Source: Thiotrichales bacterium (GTDB lineage: Bacteria; Pseudomonadota; Gammaproteobacteria; Thiomicrospirales; Thiomicrospiraceae). From it: a DNA stretch of 7,341 bases. The stretch spans positions 1 through 7,341 of the forward strand of contig JACXUQ010000060.1 of NCBI GenBank assembly GCA_014763835.1. The letters are read 5' to 3'. The notes below the pieces were generated by a model. It saw only the letters and a list, made by a program, of their open reading frames with translations. It was not told the origin of the DNA and did no database searches. A program made the position numbers and the translations under genes. Positions 1 to 6,226 of this stretch are shown piece by piece (position 1 is the stretch's first letter; every line of letters starts with the position of its first letter).

Positions 1-418
1 TTATTACAACATCGGTATCGCCGTAGATACGCCTAACGGTCTGGTGGTGCCGGTCGTGCGCAATGTCGACCAAAAAGGCATCTATGAGTTGTCACGCGAA
101 TTGATGGCGATTTCTGCCAAGGCGCGTGATGGCAAATTAACCCCTGCGGATATGTCCGGCGGCAGTTTCACTATCTCCAGTTTGGGCGGTATCGGCGGCA
201 CGCAATTCACGCCAATTGTCAATGCGCCAGAAGTGGCGATTATGGGCTTGTCCAAAGCGAAGATGCAGCCTGTTTGGAATGGCAAAGAGTTTGAACCTCG
301 CCTGATGATGCCTTTCAGCGTCTCCTACGACCACCGTGTAGTTGACGGTGCCGAGGGTGTGCGTTTCACCACGACGGTTGGACAATATCTGACCGATCTG
401 CGTCAGTTGTTGCTGTAA
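1..418 (+). CDS. aceF: Pyruvate dehydrogenase E2, dihydrolipoamide acetyltransferase (3' part only)
   Basis: This is the C-terminal catalytic core of the E2 subunit. The 5' part, with the lipoyl and E1/E3-binding domains, lies outside the window; the reading frame enters at base 2. E2 moves the acetyl group from lipoyl-lysine to CoA and forms the cytoplasmic core of the complex. The visible 138 residues include the conserved VDTPNGLVVPV strand near the start, the FTISSLGG segment, and VNAPEVAIMG. The acetyltransferase motif DHRVVDG is intact, with catalytic His at 332-334 and Asp at 344-346. The sequence closely resembles the E. coli AceF C-terminus from memory, including ARDGKL and PVWNGKEF, which favours pyruvate over 2-oxoglutarate dehydrogenase E2. 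The stop is TAA at 416-418. lpdA follows after 18 nt with no terminator between, so the two share a transcript. Confidence 0.95.
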   Translation, partial: YYNIGIAVDTPNGLVVPVVRNVDQKGIYELSRELMAISAKARDGKLTPADMSGGSFTISSLGGIGGTQFTPIVNAPEVAIMGLSKAKMQPVWNGKEFEPRLMMPFSVSYDHRVVDGAEGVRFTTTVGQYLTDLRQLLL

Positions 419-420
419 TC

Positions 421-430
421 GGGGGAAGGA
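421..430 (+). promoter_or_regulatory. Ribosome binding site of lpdA
   Basis: A purine-rich stretch GGGGGAAGGA lies 6 nt before the ATG at 437, inside the 18-nt gap after aceF. It supports that ATG as the true start, because the lipoyl domain begins immediately (STIVEIRVPDIGD). Confidence 0.7.
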
Positions 431-436
431 CAGAAG

Positions 437-2215
437 ATGAGTACGATTGTAGAAATTCGCGTTCCTGACATCGGTGATTTTGCAGCGGTTGAGGTAATCG
501 AACTTTTAGTTGCCGAAGGCGATGAGGTCATTCAGGACGATTCCATGCTGACCTTGGAATCTGACAAGGCCACCATGGAAATTCCTGCGCCGCACGCCGG
601 CCGCATTGTGGAATTGAATATTGCCGTGGGCGACAAGGTTTCCGAAGGCAGCCTGATCGGCAAAATGGAAATCGCCAATGCCGATTCCGTGGCGGCTAAT
701 GTGGAAGCCAGCGTTGCCGCCACAGCGGCACCTGCTGAAGAAGCCCCGAATGCGGAAGCGCCAAAAGCCGTTTCTGCCGAAGGTATTAACGCCGACATGC
801 ATTGCGAAGTATTGGTACTGGGTTCTGGCCCTGGCGGATACACCGCCGCCTTCCGCGCGGCGGATTTGGGCAAAAAAGTCGTCATGGTCGAGCGTTTCGC
901 CAATATCGGCGGGGTCTGTTTGAACGTCGGCTGTATTCCGTCCAAAGCGTTGTTGCACATGTCGGTAGTGCTGAACGAAACCCGCGAAATGGGCGCGCAC
1001 GGTATTACGTTTGCCGAGCCACAAATCGACATCAACAAAATCCGCGACTACAAAGACAGCGTCATCGGCAAACTGACAGGCGGCCTGTCCGGTTTGGCGA
1101 AAGCGCGTAAAGTCGAAGTGGTTCAGGGTTACGGCAAATTCAGCTCGTCGCATACCGTCACAGTGGAATTGGCTGAAGGCGGCACTAAAACGATTTCGTT
1201 TGATAACGCCATTATCGCAGCTGGTTCGCGCGTGATTAAACTGCCGTTTATTCCGCATGACGATCCTCGCGTGATGGATTCAACCGATGCCTTGGAACTG
1301 CAAGAAATTCCAAACCGCATGCTGGTTATCGGTGGTGGGATTATCGGTCTGGAAATGGCGCAGGTTTATGATTCTTTAGGTGCCAAAATCACTGTGGTCG
1401 AACTGGGTGATACCATTATTCCTGGTGCCGACAAAGACATTACCAAGCCGTTGCTGAAAAAGATCAAGGGCAAGTACGAAAATGTCTACCTGAAATCCAA
1501 AGTCACCCATGTCGAAGCCAAACCGGAAGGGTTGGTGGTGACGTTTGAAGGCAAAGATTGCCCAGCCACTGATACGTTTGACCGTATTTTGGTGGCGGTG
1601 GGGCGTGCGCCCAACGGCAAGCTGATCGATGCCGAAAAAGCCGGTGTCATGGTGAATGATTGGGGCTTTATTGAAGTCGACGAACGTCAAAAAACCAATG
1701 TGGATCACATCTATGCCATCGGTGACATCGTCGGTCAGCCTATGCTGGCACACAAGGCGGTTCACGAAGGTAAGGTCGCGGCCGAAGTGATTGCCGGTAT
1801 GCCATCAGCGTTCACACCAATGGGGATTCCATCGGTCGCCTATACCGATCCTGAAGTGGCCTGGGCAGGTAAAACCGAAGACCAGCTTAAAGCTGAAGGT
1901 ATTGAGTACGAGAAGGGCGCTTTCCCATGGGCCGCTTCCGGACGCAGCTTGAGCTTGGGACGTGACGAGGGGATGACCAAAGCCTTGTTCTGTGCGCAAA
2001 CGCATCGCCTGCTGGGCTGTGGTATCGTCGGTCCGAACGCGGGTGAATTGATCGCAGAAGCGATGCTGGCGATTGAAATGGGCGCGGATATGCAGGACAT
2101 CGGTCTGACCATCCATCCTCACCCAACGCTATCGGAAACCATCTGCTTCGCGGCAGAGATGGCAGAAGGCACGATTACCGACCTGATGCCGCCGAAAAAG
2201 AAAAAATCTCACTGA
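437..2215 (+). CDS. lpdA: Dihydrolipoamide dehydrogenase (E3) with N-terminal lipoyl domain
   Basis: E3 re-oxidises dihydrolipoyl groups of the pyruvate dehydrogenase complex using FAD and NAD+. At 592 residues it is over 100 longer than the usual E3 (about 475), because a lipoyl domain (residues 1-80) is fused at the front. The lipoylated lysine is K44 in ESDKATMEIP. An Ala/Pro/Glu-rich flexible linker spans about 84-115. The flavoprotein follows: FAD-binding GSGPGG (129-134), redox-active disulfide C161/C166 in GGVCLNVGCIPSK, NAD-binding GGGIIG (299-304), FAD-contacting YAIGD (426-430), and the interface catalytic pair H562/E567 in HPHPTLSE. All catalytic residues are present, so it should be active. 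The tail is PPKKKKSH. Lipoyl-fused E3 enzymes are known in Neisseria (p64k) and other beta- and gammaproteobacteria. It is second in an operon with aceF and ends 9 nt before the terminator stem. Confidence 0.97.
   Translation: MSTIVEIRVPDIGDFAAVEVIELLVAEGDEVIQDDSMLTLESDKATMEIPAPHAGRIVELNIAVGDKVSEGSLIGKMEIANADSVAANVEASVAATAAPAEEAPNAEAPKAVSAEGINADMHCEVLVLGSGPGGYTAAFRAADLGKKVVMVERFANIGGVCLNVGCIPSKALLHMSVVLNETREMGAHGITFAEPQIDINKIRDYKDSVIGKLTGGLSGLAKARKVEVVQGYGKFSSSHTVTVELAEGGTKTISFDNAIIAAGSRVIKLPFIPHDDPRVMDSTDALELQEIPNRMLVIGGGIIGLEMAQVYDSLGAKITVVELGDTIIPGADKDITKPLLKKIKGKYENVYLKSKVTHVEAKPEGLVVTFEGKDCPATDTFDRILVAVGRAPNGKLIDAEKAGVMVNDWGFIEVDERQKTNVDHIYAIGDIVGQPMLAHKAVHEGKVAAEVIAGMPSAFTPMGIPSVAYTDPEVAWAGKTEDQLKAEGIEYEKGAFPWAASGRSLSLGRDEGMTKALFCAQTHRLLGCGIVGPNAGELIAEAMLAIEMGADMQDIGLTIHPHPTLSETICFAAEMAEGTITDLMPPKKKKSH
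2192..2207 (+). repeat. Direct repeat copy 1 (lpdA tail, PKKKK codons)
   Basis: The 16-base string CCGAAAAAGAAAAAAT encodes the PKKKK tail of LpdA and recurs exactly at 3068-3083. In both places an imperfectly repeated terminator follows 30-50 bases downstream. The string is A-rich, so the 16-mer alone is weak evidence; the paired terminators make duplication more credible. Confidence 0.6.
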
Positions 2216-2224
2216 GTACAAAAT

Positions 2225-2254
2225 AAAACCCGCGCCTAAAAACGCGGGTTTTTT
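2225..2254 (+). terminator. Rho-independent terminator of the aceF-lpdA operon
   Basis: A perfect 10-bp stem pairs AAAACCCGCG (2225-2234) with CGCGGGTTTT (2243-2252) around an 8-nt loop CCTAAAAA. The T run covers 2249-2254. The A run on the left arm also makes it weakly bidirectional. A degenerate copy lies at 3115-3142. Confidence 0.92.
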
Positions 2255-2300
2255 ATTGAACATAATTTTGTCATGTCTTTTGTTTTGATGGTAAAGGAAT

Positions 2301-2305
2301 AAGGA
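2301..2305 (+). promoter_or_regulatory. Ribosome binding site of the dUTPase gene
   Basis: AAGGA lies 5 nt before the ATG at 2311, and a second AAGGA sits at 2294-2298. The spacing favours the closer one and supports the ATG at 2311. No convincing promoter is visible between the lpdA terminator and here. A TTGTCA at 2268-2273 resembles a -35 box, but no good -10 follows it. Confidence 0.6.
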
Positions 2306-2310
2306 TACCT

Positions 2311-2997
2311 ATGCATATTCAAGATTCGATCAGCGAAATGCTTTCTATGCAAAACGCGCTAAATGAAGCGACCAATGGAGCCGATTGGCGTTCCGGTTTG
2401 ACTTTGTTGGGTAAAGCAATCGATTGGCGTCGTTGTATCGTGATGGAATCCGCAGAGCTGATTGACAGTTACCCGTGGAAGCACTGGAAAAGTGTAGATG
2501 CGCAAGCGGATATGGATAATGTTCGTGTTGAGCTGGTGGATATATGGCATTTTCTATTGAGTTTGGCGTTAGAAAATTTTGAGCAGCCTCAGGCGGCGGA
2601 ATTATTGGCCAAGGCTTTGATGGATAGTGGAGAGACGGAGTTTGAACTCACTAAACTCGCTGTCATTGACCAAGTCCGTATCCATGAAACAATGATGTCT
2701 ATTGCTTTGCAAAGAACAACCGTATCGGCAGAATATCTGACGGCCTTGGCTGAAGCCTTTTTCAACTCATGCAAGATAGCACAACTCGGTTTTGATCAGC
2801 TTTATCGAATTTATATGGCCAAGAATGTTCTCAATAAATTCAGACAAGATCATGGTTATAAAGAGGGTACTTACATCAAAGAGTGGAGTGGTCAGGAAGA
2901 CAATGTGGTGATGTTTGAGATTATCGCCCTAATGCCCAGTTTTTCCGGTGATGAACTTTATATTCGTCTGAAAGAGGCATATTCTGCGTTGCGTTAA
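2311..2997 (+). CDS. All-alpha dimeric dUTP diphosphatase (dUTPase_2 family)
   Basis: It probably hydrolyses dUTP (and perhaps dUDP) to dUMP and pyrophosphate, keeping uracil out of DNA and supplying dUMP for thymidylate synthesis. At 228 residues it matches the size of dimeric, MazG-like all-alpha dUTPases and is unrelated in fold to the common trimeric Dut. The metal-binding ExxE...ExxD signature is visible as E46/E49 (ESAEL) and E74/D77 (VELVDIWHF), with PWKHWK (55-60) between. The C-terminal signature KNVLNKFRQDHGYKEGTYIK (171-190) is characteristic of the Campylobacter and trypanosomatid enzymes. The protein is soluble and cytoplasmic, with no membrane segment. It stands alone between two terminators. 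Three 60-base rows inside it (from 2521, 2641 and 2701) count 37, 40 and 47% G+C, against 55 and 62% in two lpdA rows, which hints at separate ancestry. A MazG-like NTP pyrophosphohydrolase of other specificity is the alternative. Confidence 0.88.
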   Translation: MHIQDSISEMLSMQNALNEATNGADWRSGLTLLGKAIDWRRCIVMESAELIDSYPWKHWKSVDAQADMDNVRVELVDIWHFLLSLALENFEQPQAAELLAKALMDSGETEFELTKLAVIDQVRIHETMMSIALQRTTVSAEYLTALAEAFFNSCKIAQLGFDQLYRIYMAKNVLNKFRQDHGYKEGTYIKEWSGQEDNVVMFEIIALMPSFSGDELYIRLKEAYSALR

Positions 2998-3067
2998 TTT
3001 GTTAAGTGTGTTTCAACTCACGTTGGTATTTTCATGGTGTTAGAGGCGCAATTAGCGATTTCCCCCT

Positions 3068-3083
3068 CCGAAAAAGAAAAAAT
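3068..3083 (+). repeat. Direct repeat copy 2 (lpdA-tail-like remnant)
   Basis: This is identical over 16 bases to 2192-2207. Read in the same frame it gives PPPKKKK and then a TAG stop at 3083-3085, matching the PPKKKK of the LpdA C-terminus. The frame is closed upstream by TAG at 3053-3055, so only a scrap is present. The degenerate terminator at 3115-3142 follows, as in copy 1. Confidence 0.5.
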
Positions 3084-3114
3084 AGTAATCTCTAGTTGTT
3101 TTTGCTTAAATAAC

Positions 3115-3142
3115 AACCCCGCCTAAAAAACGCGGGTTTTTT
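3115..3142 (+). terminator. Degenerate second copy of the lpdA terminator, probably ending the dUTPase transcript
   Basis: AACCCCGC (3115-3122) pairs with GCGGGTT (3132-3138) with one bulged C, and a T run covers 3137-3142. The loop and right arm (GCCTAAAAAACGCGGG) nearly repeat the terminator at 2225-2254. It is weaker than that copy but is the only terminator-like structure after the dUTPase gene. Confidence 0.65.
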
Positions 3143-3245
3143 ATGGTTTTTTGTCGTAGGTTGCGGGCCAGTGAGTTCGGCGTATTTCCCGTTCAAGGCT
3201 TTGATGTAGGCATGTGTAGGCCCTAGCGATTCTTAAGGAATAAGA
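3143..3245 (+). other. Intergenic leader before the diguanylate cyclase gene
   Basis: This gap between the terminator and the next start should hold a promoter, but no clear sigma-70 pair is visible. TTGATG at 3201-3206 is a possible -35, with a poor TAGCGA 17 nt later. A short direct repeat TGTAGG occurs at 3205-3210 and 3215-3220. The minus strand is open from 3299 to a stop at 3141 but has no start codon (see findings). The ribosome binding site AAGGAA at 3235-3240 belongs to the gene at 3246. Confidence 0.5.
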
Positions 3246-4883
3246 ATGAACAATTCCAGATATTTTATGGTGCGCAAGACCTGGCTGTTGATTGTCTTGT
3301 TATTGGGATTGGTGGTATCCGGCCACGCTTATGCGCAAGTGGAAAATATGGATTGGCAACTCTACAGTCTGGAAGAGGGGCAATCATTTGATCCTGAACG
3401 ACCGGAATCGCAAACTAAGTTGAAAAAAGTGGATGGTATTTCTTTAGTCGGTGGCCATTATCTTTACTCTAGCGGGTTCAGTATTGCCAAAGACGGTCAT
3501 TATGTCGTCGATTTTAAGAACACGTCCACCATAGACCGCTTTTCATTTTATCTTTACGATCAACAAAACCGTCTGATTGCCAGTGCTTCCGGTGGTGCGG
3601 GTAGTCGTGAAGCTAATCCTTTTTTTCTGCGTCACGGGCGTACCTTTGATTTGAAAGCCGGTGATTATCAATTAGTTGCAGAAGTTTCTTCGCCTTATTT
3701 TATTGCCCAGCCGGTGCCTTATATCAGTAGCCTCGCCGATTACCAGCAGGAGATCCGCTATGGTAATGCGATTGTTTTGATCGGAATCGGCATTTTCCTC
3801 TCCATGGGGATTTATTACGGTGCGCTCTCGTTTGCGCGCTCGCGTAATACCGAGATTCTGTACGCTCTTTTCATTTTTTCCAATTTGCTGTTTAATGCCG
3901 GCGCTCATCAGATTTTGTCGCAGCTATTTGACTGGCACAACTTCTATCTGACCTCTTTTCCCATTCTTATTTCCAATTTCATTTATGTGATGTTTGTGAT
4001 GCGGCTGCTGGAGATTCATCCGGCGAGGAACAAAAAGCTGCACATTATGAGCATTGTCTCCCTGGTGATATTGGCGGTATTCGCGCTTTTTGCAATGATG
4101 TCGCCAAACTGGATTAATGAGATGGCCCGTTTTGGCGTATGGGTTTTTTTGTTGTATGGGCTGGTCGCGGGCGTTATCCGCTCCATGCAGGGCAGTATGG
4201 AGGCGCGTCTGTATCTGATTGCGCTGATGACGTTTATCGGTCTTGCCAGCATGGCGACGCTGCCAACGCAATTAAGCTCCAACACCATCTATGTTGAACA
4301 CTACGGATTGGCGTCAATTGCCATGGAGGTTATTTTGCTTGCGCTGGTGTTGACCTATCAGGTGGGCAAATTGCACCGTGAGCGTGTGAAAATCCTGCTG
4401 AGTCTGGATCACAACAAGAAACTCGCGCATACCGATGCGGTCACGCAAATTCCGAACCGCTATGCACTGGAAATCGAACTGGCTTCATTTGCGCCGGACG
4501 CGGCATTGATCTATATCGACATGGATAACCTTAAGCATTACAACGACCGTTTTGGACATGCCAAGGGCGACGAGATGCTGACGCTGTTTGCCAGGCTGAT
4601 GAAAGAGGGGTTGGGAGGCAAGGGCTGCATCTACCGTGTGGGCGGTGATGAATTTGCGGTGACCTGTCCAGACGGCAATACGTACAGAGTTCAGAAGCTC
4701 ATCGCCAGTGTTATCGACGAAATGCAGCGAATCGGGTTTAAACAGGCCGGTGTCAGTGCGGGTAGCGCCTTTATGCATGAGGCCGCCAATACCTATGATC
4801 TGAAGCATCTGGCCGATATCCGCATGTACGAAAACAAGCAGCAGCGACGCAAAATGCACATCCATCACAAGGGGGAGGAATAA
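3246..4883 (+). CDS. Membrane-bound diguanylate cyclase with 7TM-DISM sensor (GGDEF protein)
   Basis: It makes c-di-GMP from two GTP in response to a periplasmic or membrane signal. Domain order in the 545 residues: a signal peptide ending HAYA-Q (1-30); a periplasmic beta-rich sensor region (31-172) like 7TMR-DISMED; seven hydrophobic helices near 174-195, 204-220, 235-252, 266-285, 297-313, 321-339 and 352-371; a short linker (372-395); and a GGDEF domain (396-540). The GGDEF core is complete: DAVTQIPNR (397-405), metal-binding D425 in IDMDNLK, FGHAKGDE (436-443), GGDEF (466-470) and ADIRMYENK (523-531). The inhibitory RxxD site is missing; the equivalent residues 457-460 read GGKG. The ATG at 3246 has AAGGAA 5 nt upstream, while the later Met8 has no such site. 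The gene is coupled to the next one with a 2-nt gap. The ligand is unknown. Confidence 0.93.
   Translation: MNNSRYFMVRKTWLLIVLLLGLVVSGHAYAQVENMDWQLYSLEEGQSFDPERPESQTKLKKVDGISLVGGHYLYSSGFSIAKDGHYVVDFKNTSTIDRFSFYLYDQQNRLIASASGGAGSREANPFFLRHGRTFDLKAGDYQLVAEVSSPYFIAQPVPYISSLADYQQEIRYGNAIVLIGIGIFLSMGIYYGALSFARSRNTEILYALFIFSNLLFNAGAHQILSQLFDWHNFYLTSFPILISNFIYVMFVMRLLEIHPARNKKLHIMSIVSLVILAVFALFAMMSPNWINEMARFGVWVFLLYGLVAGVIRSMQGSMEARLYLIALMTFIGLASMATLPTQLSSNTIYVEHYGLASIAMEVILLALVLTYQVGKLHRERVKILLSLDHNKKLAHTDAVTQIPNRYALEIELASFAPDAALIYIDMDNLKHYNDRFGHAKGDEMLTLFARLMKEGLGGKGCIYRVGGDEFAVTCPDGNTYRVQKLIASVIDEMQRIGFKQAGVSAGSAFMHEAANTYDLKHLADIRMYENKQQRRKMHIHHKGEE
4871..4880 (+). promoter_or_regulatory. Strong ribosome binding site inside the cyclase 3' end
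   Basis: GGGGGAGGAA contains a full GGAGG 7 nt before the ATG at 4886. It lies within the last codons of the cyclase gene, whose TAA (4881-4883) sits 2 nt before that ATG, so translation of the two genes is probably coupled. Confidence 0.85.
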
Positions 4884-4885
4884 TC

Positions 4886-6061
4886 ATGCGCGCATCTAAA
4901 AAGGGGTTGATCTTACCGATTCTGATTTTAACCATTATTCCGTTGATTGCCTCCTGGTTTGCTTATGCCGACCATTTGCCGCCGGGCTTTGGCGTGTTCC
5001 CGCCATTGCAGGTTTCCGAACCGCCTACCCCCGGTTTTAATCTGTGGGTTTTTGTACTGTTGCTCGGCATAGAGTTGCTGTTGACGTTTTTTCTGTTGTT
5101 TCCGCAGAAATTCGGTTTTAAACCGGTTCCGGCGCCGTTACCCTACGAGCGCAAGCCGCTACCTTGGTGGTTCTGGCTTGGGTTGGCGGTGACCTTGGTT
5201 TTCTGGACGCTGATGTGGGCCCGCCCCGAGCCGCTGATGGAGCTGGTTTATTTTGCCTTTACGCCGTTGTGGTGGGGTTTCATTACCCTGATTGACGGAC
5301 TGGTCTATGCCCGAAGCGGCGGGTATTCGTTAATGAGCAAGAAGCCCAAGCTATTCGTGATTACGATTGTCGTGTCGCTGTTTGCCTGGTATTACTTTGA
5401 GTATTTCGACTACTTTGCTTTGGGGAACTGGTACTATCCCAATTCGGTATTGATCCCCGAGTTATCGCATACCACCATCGTCATTCTCTATCTGGTGGCT
5501 TACACTACCGTCTGGCCGGCGGTGTTCGAGTGGTACACCCTGTTGCATACCTTTCCCAAGCTGGCGGTTAAATACGCCGACGGCCCCAAGATCAAACTGC
5601 CGGGCACTGCGCTGCTCATTGTTGGTTTGGGGTTGATGGGGCTGATGGTATTTTATCCTTATCCGCTTTTCTGGGCGCTCTGGATCGGTATTATGCTGGT
5701 TTTTGCCGGCGTGCTGGTCATCATGGATATTCCGTCGCCCATCAGCGAACTGGCCAAGGGCAACTGGAGTCCGATGATTTTGATTGCGCTGTCCGCGCTC
5801 TTCAACGGGTTCTTTTGGGAGATGTGGAACTACGGCAGTGCGCATCCCACCGAGCCGATCGCCAACCCCAATTATTGGGTGTATGACGTGCCCTATCTGA
5901 ACGTGATTCACCTTTTCTCGGAAATGCCGTTGCTGGGTTATTTCGGTTATCTGGCCTTTGGACTGATTGTCTGGTTGATGTTTATCTGGGCGGGTAAGGT
6001 ATTTGGTTTCAATACCTATCTGCTCAAAGAGGATGAGCGTAAATACAACAGCGAAGTTTGA
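4886..6061 (+). CDS. Polytopic inner-membrane protein of unknown function, partner of the cyclase
   Basis: I do not recognise a characterised family. The 391 residues are strongly hydrophobic, with about ten probable membrane segments near 8-27, 52-73, 93-112, 118-140, 155-175, 194-220, 240-256, 260-280, 296-315 and 339-371. It is very rich in Trp, Tyr and Phe. The first segment could be a signal anchor, followed by a Pro-rich stretch (30-50, PPGFGVFPP). Two halves look related: YYFEYFDY (169-176) then WYY (182-184), and FFWEMWNY (309-316) then WVY (331-333), each preceded by an Asp-containing loop (D137, D281) and followed by a hydrophobic helix with an acidic lead-in (PELS, SEMP). Glu172 and Glu312 inside aromatic membrane segments could be functional. 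Linkage to the cyclase suggests a role in sensing or in a c-di-GMP output, but this is inference. The C-terminus (KEDERKYNSEV) is polar and probably cytoplasmic. Confidence 0.85.
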   Translation: MRASKKGLILPILILTIIPLIASWFAYADHLPPGFGVFPPLQVSEPPTPGFNLWVFVLLLGIELLLTFFLLFPQKFGFKPVPAPLPYERKPLPWWFWLGLAVTLVFWTLMWARPEPLMELVYFAFTPLWWGFITLIDGLVYARSGGYSLMSKKPKLFVITIVVSLFAWYYFEYFDYFALGNWYYPNSVLIPELSHTTIVILYLVAYTTVWPAVFEWYTLLHTFPKLAVKYADGPKIKLPGTALLIVGLGLMGLMVFYPYPLFWALWIGIMLVFAGVLVIMDIPSPISELAKGNWSPMILIALSALFNGFFWEMWNYGSAHPTEPIANPNYWVYDVPYLNVIHLFSEMPLLGYFGYLAFGLIVWLMFIWAGKVFGFNTYLLKEDERKYNSEV

Positions 6062-6108
6062 ACCGCACACGCCCTGCGTTATTTTGGTGTCAAAACGCTC
6101 CTCAAATT

Positions 6109-6155
6109 CTCAACAGGCCGGGTGGTGGCGATGCGATCCGGCCTGTTGAGTTTTT
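6109..6155 (+). terminator. Rho-independent terminator after the cyclase operon
   Basis: A perfect 13-bp stem pairs CTCAACAGGCCGG (6109-6121) with CCGGCCTGTTGAG (6138-6150) around a 16-nt loop, followed by TTTTT at 6151-6155. A G-U and a T-A pair could lengthen the stem by two. It separates the cyclase/membrane-protein operon from the transporter gene. Confidence 0.93.
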
Positions 6156-6167
6156 AAAGACTGTAAG

Positions 6168-6198
6168 TTTCTTCATAAACAAACGTTCGTTCTATAAT
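6168..6198 (+). promoter_or_regulatory. Candidate sigma-70 promoter for the transporter gene
   Basis: A perfect -10 box TATAAT lies at 6193-6198, 28 nt before the GTG at 6227. The -35 region is poor: TTTCTT at 6168-6173 is spaced 19 nt, and TTCATA at 6172-6177 matches four of six bases but is spaced only 15 nt. An inverted repeat AACG-TT-CGTT (6182-6191) sits between the boxes and could be an operator. The weak -35 suggests either an activator or a low-level promoter. Confidence 0.5.
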
Positions 6199-6226
6199 AT
6201 CGGCTTTGCCATAGACCAGAAACCGG

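Noticed and set aside
506..1258. A 250-codon open frame on the minus strand inside lpdA
   Set aside because: It is antisense to a fully conserved E3 gene, is rich in His, Arg and Phe as expected for a shadow frame, and resembles no family.
2261..2266. CATAAT as a -10 box for the dUTPase gene
   Set aside because: The matching -35 position falls inside the loop of the lpdA terminator and reads AAAAAC, so no promoter can be supported.
3001..3060. Search for a hairpin terminator directly after the dUTPase stop
   Set aside because: No stem of useful length with a T run is present; the first candidate is the degenerate hairpin at 3115-3142.
3143..3226. A 27-codon plus-strand frame beginning ATGGTTTTTTGT
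   Set aside because: Its ATG directly follows a terminator T run and has no ribosome binding site; it has no recognisable features.
5462..6070. A 202-codon minus-strand frame over the end of the unknown membrane protein
   Set aside because: Its His/Gln/Arg-rich composition is typical of the reverse of a hydrophobic coding sequence. The plus-strand frame has a strong ribosome site and clear membrane segments.
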